Positions 37,898 to 48,197 are shown, counted from the first letter of the stretch. The stretch is DNA of 64,000 bases from CAWINY01 sp963837635 (GCA_963837635.1 CAWINY010000007.1:1178001-1242000); one strand, 5' to 3'. Made by a program: numbers and translations. Notes: generated by a model from the letters alone, not told the origin.

Positions 37898-38797
37898 TTA
37901 CTTCGCTCGCGGGTGGGTTTTGTCATAGACCGTCAGCACCTGGTTCACGGAAAGCTGCGTGTATCGCTGGGTGGTCGAGAGGCGCTCGTGGCCGAGCAGT
38001 TCCTGGATGGCGCGCAGGTCCGCGCCTTCTTCCAGCATGTGGGTGCCGAAGGCGTGACGCAGGGTGTGTGGATGGACCTCGGGCGAAAGTCCCTTGGCCA
38101 CCGCGATGCGCTTCACGATCCGGCCCACGCTGCGGGTTGTGATCCGCCCGCCGCGCAGGTTGATGAGCAGCGCCCGCGTGGACCTCTTCTTCTCGCCCAG
38201 CAATTGCTGGCGCGCGGGCAAATAGGCCGCCAGCGCCGATTTCACCGACTCGCCAAAGGGCACATAGCGCTCTTTCTTGCCTTTGCCGCGGACCAGCAAC
38301 AACTCTGCCGAGCCGTGCAGATCCTCCAGGTTGAGTCCGACCAGCTCCGAATTGCGGATGCCGCAGCCGTAGAGCAGTTCGAAGATGAGTTGCTCGCGCT
38401 CGGCGAATCCGGCGCACTCGGGCATGCCGCTGTCGAGCGCGGTGTTCATCTCTTCCAGCGTCGGGACGCGCGGCAGTTTTTTCGGCAACTTGGGAGTGGC
38501 GACCAGCGCGGCGGGATTTTTCTCCACCAGCCCTTCCCGTGCAAGCCAGCGATAAAGCGAGCGCACGGCAGCCAACGAACGCGCCACCGATGTCTTGCTC
38601 AATCCCTGCTCGTACAAGCGCGAGAGAAAGCCGCGAATGGAAACGTGGTCGATGTCGTCCCAGCCGGCCGCGCCGATGTGTGCGGCAAAGCGGGCGAGGT
38701 CGCCCTCGTAGGCTTTAATCGTATGCGGCGAGGCATTGCGCGCGTTCAGCGCATGAAGAAACTGTGCCACTGCTTTGCCCACAGGGGTATTGGCCAC
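37898..38797 (-). CDS. xerC: Tyrosine recombinase XerC
   Basis: 299 residues. The N-terminal SAM-like DNA-binding domain is PVGKAVAQFLHALNARNASPHTIKAYEGDL. The catalytic residues lie in LLYGCGIRNSEL (Arg), VRGKGKKERYVP (Lys), HPHTLRHAFGTHMLEEGADLR (His-x-x-Arg), LLGHERLSTTQRYTQ (His and nucleophile Tyr). With XerD it resolves chromosome dimers at dif. It lies 136 bp after xerD on the same strand. Confidence 0.95.
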   Translation of the reverse strand: MANTPVGKAVAQFLHALNARNASPHTIKAYEGDLARFAAHIGAAGWDDIDHVSIRGFLSRLYEQGLSKTSVARSLAAVRSLYRWLAREGLVEKNPAALVATPKLPKKLPRVPTLEEMNTALDSGMPECAGFAEREQLIFELLYGCGIRNSELVGLNLEDLHGSAELLLVRGKGKKERYVPFGESVKSALAAYLPARQQLLGEKKRSTRALLINLRGGRITTRSVGRIVKRIAVAKGLSPEVHPHTLRHAFGTHMLEEGADLRAIQELLGHERLSTTQRYTQLSVNQVLTVYDKTHPRAK

Positions 38798-38933
38798 TGA
38801 GGAACGCTGATCAACGCTGATTGGTCGGGGCTTTTCGTCCTATCTGTCACGTCATCCTGCCTGTCATCACGTCACCATTCGTCCGATTTTGCTCGCCCTC
38901 TCCCCGATTTAGATCAGCGTTCCTCAGCGCCAA
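38798..38933. repeat. xerD-xerC intergenic inverted repeat
   Basis: GAGGAACGCTGATCAACGCTGATTGG near one end and GATCAGCGTTCCTCAGCGCCAATCAGCGG near the other (each quoted in pieces under the limit: GAGGAACGCTGATCA / TGATCAGCGTTCCTC type arms). The same GCTGATCAACG motif flanks the palindrome after crp (6190-6240 and 6373-6410). Confidence 0.65.
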
Positions 38934-39926
38934 TCAGCGGCCAACATCCTGTTTTGCGCCAGGGGCACGCTGGCGCGCCCGCGGATGATGGTCCTTGTAC
39001 ACGCTGCGCAAGTGGTCCAGCGCCACATGCGTGTACACCTGGGTGGTCGAGATGTCGGCGTGGCCGAGGATGGTCTGCACGGTGCGAAGATCGGCGCCGT
39101 TCTCGACCATGTGGGTGGCGCAACTGTGGCGCAGCATGTGCGGGCTGGCATGGCGTCCGGCGGCGCGCGACGCCTCGGAAACAATCTTCCAGATCCAGGC
39201 GCGAGTCAGCTTGCGTCCGCTGCGGCCCACGAACACCTGCGCGGCGGTCCTCCCCTTGCACAGCACGGGACGCGATTCGCGCAGATAAGGCAGCAACGCG
39301 TCCTGCGCCGCGCGCCCCAGCGGAACGATGCGCTCCTTGTCGCCTTTGCCGCGCACGAGGACGTAGCCCAAATCCAGCTTCACGTCCTCCACGCGAAGGT
39401 TGACGATCTCCGAGACGCGCAGGGCACCCGCGTAGAAGACCTCCAGCAGCACCCGGTTGCGCGCGGCCAGTGCGGCAGATTCCTGTGTCTTGGTGGGTGC
39501 CCCACCCTTTCGCCCGCCTTTGGCGAAGAGTGGGGACTGGCTCGCAACCGGAGCAGCTAGCATTCGCTCCACTTCGTCGCGCGCCAGCGACTTGGGCAGC
39601 ACCTTCCACTGGCGTGGGCTCTCGATGTTGAGCGTGGGATCGCCCTCGATGCGGCGATCCAGCAGCAGGTACCTATAAAGCTGGCGCAGCGCCGAAAGCT
39701 TGCGAGCAACGGAGCGGCCATCCTGCCCGTGCGCAAACAGATGATCGAGGAAGCCGCGCACATCCTCGCGCCGCGCAGTGACGAAGCTGCGCTTGCGCCG
39801 CGCGAGAAACTCGTCGAATTGACCGAGGTCGCACGTATACGCGGCTACAGTGAGCCGCGCCAAGCCTTTTTCGACTCCCAGATAGTCGCGGAAATCGGCG
39901 AGCACGCGCTCGTTGGACAGGCCCAT
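38934..39926 (-). CDS. xerD: Tyrosine recombinase XerD with repeat-derived insertion
   Basis: 330 residues, about 30 longer than typical XerD. The catalytic set is FYAGALRVSEIV (Arg), VRGKGDKERIVPLG (Lys), SPHMLRHSCATHMVENGADLR (His-x-x-Arg) and LGHADISTTQVYTHV (His, Tyr). A stretch between the core-binding and catalytic domains (SPLFAKGGRKGGAPTKTQES, about residues 130-149) is encoded by a hairpin repeat and has no counterpart in the family. The insertion is in frame in a linker, so the enzyme may still work. Confidence 0.94.
   Translation of the reverse strand: MGLSNERVLADFRDYLGVEKGLARLTVAAYTCDLGQFDEFLARRKRSFVTARREDVRGFLDHLFAHGQDGRSVARKLSALRQLYRYLLLDRRIEGDPTLNIESPRQWKVLPKSLARDEVERMLAAPVASQSPLFAKGGRKGGAPTKTQESAALAARNRVLLEVFYAGALRVSEIVNLRVEDVKLDLGYVLVRGKGDKERIVPLGRAAQDALLPYLRESRPVLCKGRTAAQVFVGRSGRKLTRAWIWKIVSEASRAAGRHASPHMLRHSCATHMVENGADLRTVQTILGHADISTTQVYTHVALDHLRSVYKDHHPRARQRAPGAKQDVGR
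39498..39535. repeat. Hairpin repeat inserted within xerD
   Basis: GTGCCCCACCCTTTCGCC and TGGCGAAGAGTGGGGAC form the arms of a hairpin embedded in xerD coding sequence. The GTGCCCCAC head equals that of the CCCACATCTGC family, suggesting related elements. Confidence 0.75.
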
Positions 39927-40018
39927 GGCGACAGTATCGCGTTATCGGACCTGATGGGGAATATCACCCGGGGTTCCGGCATCTTAAATAGGAGTCTGTT
40001 ATTGAAAGGCGATGCGCA

Positions 40019-40477
40019 ATGGATTTGCAGCAGATCATTCAGAGTCTTAGCGAGGCCGTGGCCACCAAGGCCACGGTCAAGAACGTGTACGGCGATCCGG
40101 TCACGGCCGAGGGCAAGACCGTCATTCCGGTAGCACGCATTCAGTTTGGCTTCGGCGCGGGCGGTGGAAGTGGCGACAAGGGTGAGGGCCAGAAGGGCGA
40201 GGGAGGAGGCGCAGGCGGAGGGGTAAAGTGCACCCCGGCCGGCATCCTGGAGATCAGCGCCGGCGAGACCCGCTGGATTCCGATCCACGACTACAAGAGG
40301 CTGGCAGCAGTGTTAGCGGCCGGGTTCACCGCAGCCTGGCTCCTGGCGAAGTGCTGCAGACGGCACTGCGGCCATCACGCGCATTGCGGTCACGGCTGCC
40401 ATTGTGGGCATGGCGGACACTGCGGGCATGGCAGCCACGGTGGGCACACGCACTGCGAGCATGGCAAGCGCGGTTGA
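40019..40477 (+). CDS. GerW/YtfJ-family protein with His/Cys-rich metal-binding tail
   Basis: 152 residues. The GerW (sporulation protein YtfJ) domain has VKNVYGDPVTAEGKTVIPVARIQFGFGAGGGSGD and GVKCTPAGILEISAGETRWIPI. A possible membrane helix follows (LAAVLAAGFTAAWLLAK). The last ~37 residues are a run of CGH/HCGHG units, with about 10 Cys and 13 His, which should bind metals such as Ni, Zn or Cu. The tail is not part of the usual family. GerW proteins occur in many non-sporulating bacteria with unknown function. Confidence 0.85.
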   Translation: MDLQQIIQSLSEAVATKATVKNVYGDPVTAEGKTVIPVARIQFGFGAGGGSGDKGEGQKGEGGGAGGGVKCTPAGILEISAGETRWIPIHDYKRLAAVLAAGFTAAWLLAKCCRRHCGHHAHCGHGCHCGHGGHCGHGSHGGHTHCEHGKRG

Positions 40478-40547
40478 GAAGGCACGAAAAGCAGGTCCTT
40501 CGCTACGCTCAGGATGACAATTCTTTTCTTTCCGGGAACGGAAAACG

Positions 40548-41024
40548 TCAGAAGAATGGTTTCATTCGCTCGTAGGTGGTTTCGAGCGCTTCCGGCAACA
40601 CGCGGGTCTCGCCCACGGAGGTCATGAAGCTGGCGTCTCCGATCCAGCGCGGAAGCACGTGCATGTGGATGTGCCCGACGACTCCCGCACCGGCGGCCCT
40701 GCCCATGTTCATGCCCAGGTTGATGCCGTCCGGATGGTAGAGCTGGCGCTGGATGCCCTCGATTTTCTGCGTGAGCATCATCATTTCGCTCGCGGCCTCC
40801 GGCGCCAAGTTCTGCAATTGATCCAGGTGAGCGTACGGCGCGACCATCACGTGCCCGGAGGTGTAGGGGTACGCATTCAACATCACGAAGCAGTGCTCGC
40901 CGCGATGAACGATCCACACCTGGCGGTCGCTCGCGCTCTTCAACACCTCGCAGAACAGGCACCAGGGGATCTTATCGGCAGTGGTTACATACGTGTAGCG
41001 CCACGGCGACCAGAGATGATCCAT
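40548..41024 (-). CDS. HIT-family nucleotide hydrolase/transferase
   Basis: 158 residues from the ATG at 41024 (MDHLWSPWRYTYVTT). The HIT triad motif is GHIHMHVLPRW. CLFCEV is a CxxC pair that often binds zinc in the Ap4A-phosphorylase-like branch. NAYPYTSGHVMVAPYAHLDQL matches the family core. The likely substrate is a dinucleoside polyphosphate or AMP conjugate. The longer upstream start has no family support. Confidence 0.9.
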   Translation of the reverse strand: MDHLWSPWRYTYVTTADKIPWCLFCEVLKSASDRQVWIVHRGEHCFVMLNAYPYTSGHVMVAPYAHLDQLQNLAPEAASEMMMLTQKIEGIQRQLYHPDGINLGMNMGRAAGAGVVGHIHMHVLPRWIGDASFMTSVGETRVLPEALETTYERMKPFF

Positions 41025-41139
41025 ATCTCCCGACAGGGTATCACGCACGTCCACAAGAGGGTTCAACGAACGTCGTTGTCTTTCTTTGCAAACTGTTGAA
41101 ATCGCGGTGAAAGTTTACCAAAGTTTCATGGCACCGCGT

Positions 41140-41168
41140 TTGACACTGCTGTGCGGCATTGCTATAGT
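41140..41168 (+). promoter_or_regulatory. Sigma-70 promoter of rpsA
   Basis: TTGACA (41140-41145), a 17-bp spacer and TATAGT (41163-41168). This is near-consensus and oriented toward rpsA, leaving a leader of about 130 nt that may carry S1 autoregulation. Confidence 0.8.
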
Positions 41169-41303
41169 CAGAAGGTTCCGGTGAACAACCTTCCCGGAAG
41201 CCGACCGCTGGAGATCAACTCATACTGATCGACCTACTTCCCAGCAGTCTGCAAGCGCTCATAATCCCCGTGACACCGCCGAAGGTGCATGGGCTGGAAA
41301 TAA

Positions 41304-43184
<1,881 letters not shown>

Positions 43185-43209
43185 CACACAGGCAAGCGTC
43201 AGTCATTAA

Positions 43210-43240
43210 GAAGGCCGCCAGAAATGGCGGCCTTTTCTTT
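43210..43240 (+). terminator. Rho-independent terminator of rpsA
   Basis: AAGGCCGCCAGAAATGGCGGCCTTTTCTTTT: an 8-bp GC stem with a T-run, 25 bp after the stop. Confidence 0.9.
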
Positions 43241-43326
43241 TACACCTGCCACAGAGTCACAGAGGCACAGAGATAATTGGAGGTGGATCTTGCGCGCCAA
43301 CTGGTCATAAGGGGATTTCACGCCAA

Positions 43327-43705
43327 TTAAGGGTTAATTCTGTCCACTTTTATGAATCCGGGGGGCACCTCGAACGCCTCTGCATCGGTCGGCACCTGTG
43401 AGAGATCCACAATTTCAAGGGAACTGACGCGTGACGTTGGAATGAGTGACTTTTCTTGGTTGTATGCATTAGTGCGCACTGCAAACGAATGGCCCGAACG
43501 CTTGCGACTCAGTGCGTATACGACCATCTTGGGCGTAGATAATGGTCGTGCGGTCTACCGGTTCCATCGCCTGATGCAGTGGTGTTGGCTCAGACCGGGC
43601 GACGAGTTTGATGCGCACCGCTGTTTGCGCATACGTATCAGCCGGGAAGGAAACCAGTGCCGCCAAGATCGTGAAGCTGATTGGAAACGCCCAGCAATTA
43701 CACAC
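43327..43705 (-). pseudogene. Probable frameshifted secreted protein
   Basis: The minus strand starts MCNCWAFPISFTILAALV...YAQTAVRIKLV (signal peptide). It breaks near 43490-43530 and seems to go on in another frame (RVSSLEIVDLSQVPTDAEAFEVPPGFIKVDRI) to 43327. Both halves look protein-like and have no recognisable family. Two independent short ORFs are the alternative. Confidence 0.4.
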
Positions 43706-43843
43706 GATGTGGTTCCTCCAGCTGCGCTTACGTCGATCATCAAAGCCTGTCAGATATGTTTGCTAAGCAACAGAGTTGCCCACAGTCTCTCGACGTAAAT
43801 CCGCGTGAATGTCGTAAACATCTCTAACGAAGTCGGCTTCGTC

Positions 43844-43876
43844 AACCCTCCTCTTTCGTAGGAGGGTTTTGTTTTT
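43844..43876 (+). terminator. Terminator-like hairpin
   Basis: AACCCTCCTCTTTCGTAGGAGGGTTTTGTTTTT (quoted as arms AACCCTCCT / AGGAGGGTT with a following T-run). Oriented plus, but the nearest plus-strand gene upstream is rpsA; it may serve the minus-strand neighbour or be a remnant. Confidence 0.55.
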
Positions 43877-44108
43877 CTCTATCTACGGACACACCTCGGC
43901 GCCCGCGCAAGAGCACTTGTCAGTTGGACCATAGCTTCCATTGCTTCCAACCTTGGTTCGGCCCGTTCCGTTCATCGTTGCGGTGTACCCACCAAACATC
44001 TCTTCGGTCAGTCGACGACCATGATGATCTGTTCGGACTCCCCGTCCTGGGGAGGCGGATGGCCTATTCAGCCCAACGGTCACTGCCGAGGCAGGACCAT
44101 GTTAACGC
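43877..44108. other. Non-coding 3' flank of the IS110 transposase gene
   Basis: 232 bp downstream of the transposase stop with no clear gene; a 66-codon minus ORF here has no protein-like features beyond a short Cys-containing end. The IS110 family keeps guide RNA in non-coding ends, so part of this stretch, or of 45150-45290, may belong to the element. Boundaries are not resolvable because these elements usually lack long terminal inverted repeats. Confidence 0.4.
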
Positions 44109-45149
44109 TCAGGCACCTCCGCTTGGGCTCCCCCCGCTCTGCCGTCCGCGACGGCAGAACTCTTCGTAGTCGATGTTGTCGCGCAGCATGATCCACAGCC
44201 GGATTCCCAGCTTGCGTCCAGCTGCCACTTTGGCTTTGCCGAGCCCTTTTTGCGCCAGTTTCCGTCGATAAAAGCGTTTGAGTTCCTCGTCTTTCCGCAC
44301 CGCGTGACCGACAGCTTCGCACCACAAAAAGCGAAGCAGCGCGTTGCCCTGCTTGCTGAGAGCTCCACAGCGCTGCCGGCCGCCGCTGGAGTACTCGCTC
44401 GGAATCATGCCGATGTAGCTGGCCACGGCTTTGCCGTCCACGAAGCGCGTCGGGTCGCCCAGCAACACTTCGGTGGCCAAGGCGGTGATCGGTCCCACGC
44501 CGGGATGCGTCATCAGCAGTTGGGCAAGCGGTCGTTGCTCAGCACACGCAGCGACGGTCTTATCCAACTCGTCGATCTCGGCTTGCAGGTGTAGGTACAA
44601 GGCAACCAGCGCATCGCGCCGTTCCGCCGAGTAACCCGGTAGCGCCAGCGAGCCGATCGCTTGCAGCCCAGCCTTGCTCCACAGCGAACTCCCGCGGCGT
44701 AGGCCATGGCTCAACGCGATCGATTGCAACGCGTTCTGCAGACGTGTACGGATCCGCACCCACTGATGCCGATAGCGTAAAAGCGCCCGCACATCGCGTT
44801 GCTCGATGCTCGGCATCCAGATCGCCGGGAACCGGTCGGCCACCATCAGGCTCAACAGTAAGTTTGCATCCCTGCGGTCATGCTTCTGCTTGCGCGGTTC
44901 GCAAGCGCGGATCTTCGCCGGGTGTCCGACCTGGCACTCCACACCCAACTCGTCCATCAGTTCCAAAAACCACTGCATCGACCCGGTCGCCTCGATGCCA
45001 ACCCGCACCGGACCTGGCAGTCCGGCGTAAAACTCTCTGACCTGAGCGCCCTCATGGTCGAGGACAAGCTCCTGTATCTCGCCCGTATCCACGTCCAGCA
45101 TCGCCAAAGTCTGCTGTCGGGTATGCAAATCACAGCCTATAATGCGCAT
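44109..45149 (-). CDS. IS110 family transposase (DEDD)
   Basis: 346 residues, intact. The RuvC-like DEDD domain has MRIIGCDLHTRQQTLAMLD, GIEATGSMQWFLE and QKHDRRDANLLLSL. The C-terminal Tnp_IS116 domain has LMTHPGVGPITALATEVLLGD, SYIGMIPSEYSSGGRQRCG and the conserved NALLRFLWCEAVGHAV. It recombines circular IS110 DNA into target sites. Some members use a bridge RNA encoded in the element. Confidence 0.93.
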   Translation of the reverse strand: MRIIGCDLHTRQQTLAMLDVDTGEIQELVLDHEGAQVREFYAGLPGPVRVGIEATGSMQWFLELMDELGVECQVGHPAKIRACEPRKQKHDRRDANLLLSLMVADRFPAIWMPSIEQRDVRALLRYRHQWVRIRTRLQNALQSIALSHGLRRGSSLWSKAGLQAIGSLALPGYSAERRDALVALYLHLQAEIDELDKTVAACAEQRPLAQLLMTHPGVGPITALATEVLLGDPTRFVDGKAVASYIGMIPSEYSSGGRQRCGALSKQGNALLRFLWCEAVGHAVRKDEELKRFYRRKLAQKGLGKAKVAAGRKLGIRLWIMLRDNIDYEEFCRRGRQSGGSPSGGA

Positions 45150-45335
45150 CTCGGCCTCCTTCGACCCGAGCCGCTGTCTGGTTGGAAGCCCAAACAGTGT
45201 ACTCGGCCCGAATCCGAGGCCGACTTCGTTATCCCATCAGCCCTTATCACCACCAACCCAAACCGGGCTCGATTGGGTAAACAGCCCCGATGTTTTTCCC
45301 TGTGTCTCCGTGTCTCTGTGGTAGGTGTTTCCGAA

Positions 45336-45725
45336 TTACTGCGCCGCGTCAATCCGCAGGTTGATCGTATTCTGCCTGCGGTTGTCGAAAGAACTCAGCG
45401 TCTTGGTATCGCTACGCTTGCCGTGATATTCGGCAAAGATCTCAAAATCGGTATTGGGCGACAGGCCCGGGAAGCGGTACATGCCGTTGCTATCGGCGAT
45501 GTAGGTCTTCACCGCCAGCGTCTTGGCATTCTTCAGGTAGACGATGGCATCGGGCAGCGGACGATCGCCGTTGCTCATCACCTGGCCGGTGAGAAGGCGC
45601 ACTTGCGGCCCCTTCTCGCGCGGCGGGTTGGCACCACCCGGACCGGTATTGAACTGGATCTGCGCCAGCGCACAGACCGCGGTTAGCAGCACAAGAAGCA
45701 CGAGCCTGCCAGTCAGCTTTTTCAC
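45336..45725 (-). CDS. Secreted carboxypeptidase-regulatory-like (CarboxypepD_reg) domain protein
   Basis: 129 residues from a GTG at 45725, preceded by GGGAGGGAG. It has a signal peptide (KKLTGRLVLLVLLTAVCALAQ), then LTGQVMSNGDRPLPDAIVYLK... MYRFPGLSPNTDFEIFAEY, the Ig-like beta-sandwich of the CarboxypepD_reg family. These small secreted proteins are abundant in this kind of organism. Function unknown; probably surface-associated. Confidence 0.8.
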   Translation of the reverse strand: MKKLTGRLVLLVLLTAVCALAQIQFNTGPGGANPPREKGPQVRLLTGQVMSNGDRPLPDAIVYLKNAKTLAVKTYIADSNGMYRFPGLSPNTDFEIFAEYHGKRSDTKTLSSFDNRRQNTINLRIDAAQ

Positions 45726-45787
45726 AGCTCCCTCCCTCCCGTGTATAGGGGAGCCTGGGGACTGCTGCCCGCCATCACGGAAGATCA

Positions 45788-45970
45788 TTACTCTTCCTCT
45801 TCGTCTTCATCGTAATCCAGATCATCGTCCTTGACCGGTTTCAGTTCGAGCGGATTCGTGGTAATGACTTCGAAGTCGGTGCCGCACTCCGGACAGGAGA
45901 CGATCTCGCCTTCATCGACTTCGTCTTCTTCCAAATCGAGATCGGTTTCGCACTCCGGGCAAAGTACCAT
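45788..45970 (-). CDS. LysW-like acidic zinc-ribbon protein
   Basis: 60 residues from ATG at 45970. It has two CxxC pairs (VLCPECETDLDL, GEIVSCPECGTDFEVI), the NPLELKPV segment and an acidic tail ending EDEEEE. This matches LysW/ArgW amino-group carrier proteins, whose C-terminal Glu is loaded during lysine or arginine biosynthesis. The terminal residue is Glu, as required, although the exact EDWGE end of classic LysW is missing. No LysX or LysZ is nearby, so a carrier role is possible but open. Confidence 0.65.
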   Translation of the reverse strand: MVLCPECETDLDLEEDEVDEGEIVSCPECGTDFEVITTNPLELKPVKDDDLDYDEDEEEE

Positions 45971-46430
45971 AAGGCCTCCGGGTAAAAATCGGCTTGCGCC
46001 GTACCTGCTATATTTAAAATCTCTTGCCGGGAGCGTCAAGTAAGACTGCCGGCACGCGGAAGAAATGTGGGCCGCTAGCTCGCAATTCTAACAACGAAGG
46101 GCCAGCGACGAACGGCAAACTAGCGTGGGGGTCTGATGTGGAAGGTCCCGAGGATGGTTGCCCATCGCCGAGCCGGCCAGAACGATGTCCTTAGAGCGCG
46201 CGCCGTATTTTCCCGCAACTGGCGCTTCGCAAGGAGGGTGCCCCACATCTGCCCGGTTTTGGCAGATGTGGTTATGGCAGAATCCCACATCTGCGAAAGG
46301 CGCGCAGATGTGGGGCACCTTCCTGCAGGCGTGGAACCGGAGCTGCAATGAGCGGCATCGAATAGGGAGTTCGGCCCCCGTTCCGGTGATGGGATCCATG
46401 GCTTGAGCTGGCGGAATCGGAGTCTTTCTT
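45971..46430. repeat. Intergenic region with paired CCCACATCTGC hairpins (copies 4 and 5)
   Basis: A 460-bp gap between divergent genes. Two hairpins face each other. GGTGCCCCACATCTGCC...GGCAGATGTGG ends near 46271; CCCACATCTGC...GCAGATGTGGGGCACC spans 46284-46319. Together they make a larger palindrome bounded by GGTGCCCCAC / GTGGGGCACC. No gene is visible. Confidence 0.8.
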
Positions 46431-47345
46431 ATGCCAACCACGCGCAATCGTTCCTTCGGTGGCGGAGGCGGCGGATTTTCGCTGGCGTTTCCGCCCTTTC
46501 GTGGCGCGATCCGCGCTCTCGTACTCGTCAACATCGCCGTGTACTTCCTGGGGCTGTTCGGCAATATCGCCATGCCGGGATTCGAGATGGCGCTGGACCG
46601 GGTCTTTGGCTTCGTGCCGGTCCACGCACTTCACGGCTGGCTGTGGCAGTTTGTCAGCTACGGGTTCCTCCATGCGGGACTGAGCCATCTGCTGGTGAAC
46701 ATGCTCATGCTGTGGATGTTCGGCTCACAGCTTGAGGGTGACTGGGGCCGTCAGCGCTTTCTCCAGCTTTACTTCTTCTGCCTGGTCATGGCCGCCGTGA
46801 CCACCCTCGGCGTGGGCTACCTGGGATTTTTTATCGTCCAGGCACAAGGCGCGGCGGCCTCCCCGTTCTGGATTACCGCAGCCCTGTTGGTGGGTACCTC
46901 GACGATCGGCGCCTCCGGCGCGGTCTACGGGGTGCTGGTCGCTTTCGGCATCCTCTACGCCGACCAGGAACTGTTCCTGTTTCCGCTCCCGTTCCGGATC
47001 AAAGCCAAGTACATGACGATCCTCCTGGTGCTGGTGGTGCTGGCCTCGGCACTGCAGCCAGGCTCCTCCGGCATCGCGAATTTTGCCCACTTGGGCGGGC
47101 TCTTCTTCGGCTGGGTATTCGTGAAATTCGGGCCGCGCCGTGGCCCGGGGGTCTCGCTCTCCGAGCGCTACTTCGGAATGCGTAATGCCTACTATCGCTG
47201 GAAGCGCCGCCGCGCCGCGCGCAAATTCGAGGTTTACATGCGCAAACACGACCGCAGCCAGTACTTCGACGAGTATGGCAATTATCGCGATCCCGACAAG
47301 CCCGGCAAAGGCAACGGGGAAGGCCGCGGCGGCTGGGTGCAGTGA
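46431..47345 (+). CDS. Rhomboid-family intramembrane serine protease
   Basis: 304 residues with six or more membrane helices. The catalytic serine Ser162 lies in STIGASGAVYG (GASG motif) and His220 in NFAHLGGLFFG. The L1/TM2 pattern QFVSYGFLHAGLSHLLVNMLMLWMFG with the HxxxxHxxxN array is present. It cleaves membrane substrates. The C terminus has a long basic cytoplasmic tail (YYRWKRRRAARKFEVYMRKHD...). It starts on the ATG of an open intergenic region. Confidence 0.92.
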   Translation: MPTTRNRSFGGGGGGFSLAFPPFRGAIRALVLVNIAVYFLGLFGNIAMPGFEMALDRVFGFVPVHALHGWLWQFVSYGFLHAGLSHLLVNMLMLWMFGSQLEGDWGRQRFLQLYFFCLVMAAVTTLGVGYLGFFIVQAQGAAASPFWITAALLVGTSTIGASGAVYGVLVAFGILYADQELFLFPLPFRIKAKYMTILLVLVVLASALQPGSSGIANFAHLGGLFFGWVFVKFGPRRGPGVSLSERYFGMRNAYYRWKRRRAARKFEVYMRKHDRSQYFDEYGNYRDPDKPGKGNGEGRGGWVQ

Positions 47346-47446
47346 ACGGCTATCAGCCGTCAGCAGGGTGGCTTCGCCGCTCCGGCATCACTGAGCAACA
47401 TGGAGAATCGGGAGTTCCTGATGGCTGACCCCTGATGGCTTCTGGA

Positions 47447-47794
47447 CTACTGGGCAGGCTCTTCGGTTTCTGCCGCACCCGCGGCGCGCTCGCAGCACGA
47501 AGAGTAAACACAATCCGCATCCTTGTACACCTGGAGCACCCGGCAAAGTTGGCCGAGTTGTGCCCACATCCGATGCACGTCGGGATCTTCCAGGGCTTCG
47601 CCCCGCGCCGCAGCTGAAGTCCAGTGGCGAATGTGAATGTAGTGGCGAGTCTCATGATTGTCGCGGAACAGTTCGTCCCGCGAGTAGTGTTTGCGCTGCA
47701 TCAGCGCGTAGAGCTTCTCGATCGTAATCCCAAACTCCTGTTCCGATCCCTCAAAGGGCTCGATAATTGCGATCGAAACAAAATCGTCAGCCAT
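47447..47794 (-). CDS. Small ABM-like (antibiotic biosynthesis monooxygenase-type) protein
   Basis: 115 residues from ATG 47794 (MADDFVSIAIIEPFEGSEQE). The dimeric ferredoxin-like pattern is FVSIAIIEPFEG...FGITIEKLYALMQRKHYSRDELFRD and HYIHIRHWTSAAARGEAL. The C-terminal CERAAGAAETEEPAQ follows a CVYSSCC pair. This resembles a quinol or haem monooxygenase-type ABM domain, but no catalytic role can be assigned. The longer ORF reads through hairpin repeats and is not used. Confidence 0.65.
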   Translation of the reverse strand: MADDFVSIAIIEPFEGSEQEFGITIEKLYALMQRKHYSRDELFRDNHETRHYIHIRHWTSAAARGEALEDPDVHRMWAQLGQLCRVLQVYKDADCVYSSCCERAAGAAETEEPAQ

Positions 47795-47910
47795 CCTCAC
47801 TCCTCTGCTTCTTCCGGTCTGAGGCGAAGCGCGCCACCATCGCCTGACATCCGGGAAAGCGTTGCGCTCGTTGGGCGTCGAATCGAGCCGGGCACGGTAA
47901 CCCTTGGGTT

Positions 47911-47987
47911 CCCCCCACATCTGCCCGGTTTGGCAGATGTGCGATAGTGAAAAGACCCACATCTGCGAAAGGCGCGCAGATGTAGGG
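47911..47987. repeat. CCCACATCTGC hairpin pair, copies 6 and 7
   Basis: CCCCCACATCTGC...GCAGATGTG (47911-47941) and CCCACATCTGCGAAAGGCGCGCAGATGTAGGG (47956-47987) form a facing pair in the 47795-48277 gap. The rest of the gap has no gene. Confidence 0.8.
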
Positions 47988-48197
47988 CACCCTCCGCAGA
48001 CCGCTCCGCCCGAGGCGCCCCGCGCCTGAAACCCCACAGCAACTCGGTTTCAGCACAATCTATCATGTGCCGCTCCAGGAAAGTAAAGTTTCTCCGAATT
48101 CTCCACGACTCCCGGCCGCTCCTCATCCTGAAGCGAATTGTCATCTTGAGTGCCCCATGGGCGTGCAGCCCACGGATCGAGATGAAAATCGGAGGGT

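Noticed and set aside
43883..44083. A 66-codon minus-strand ORF after the IS110 transposase
   Set aside because: No ribosome site and low-complexity composition; more likely non-coding element flank.
47447..48037. The longer 196-codon form of the ABM-like gene
   Set aside because: The extra N terminus is translated from CCCACATCTGC hairpins; the ATG at 47794 gives the family-like start.
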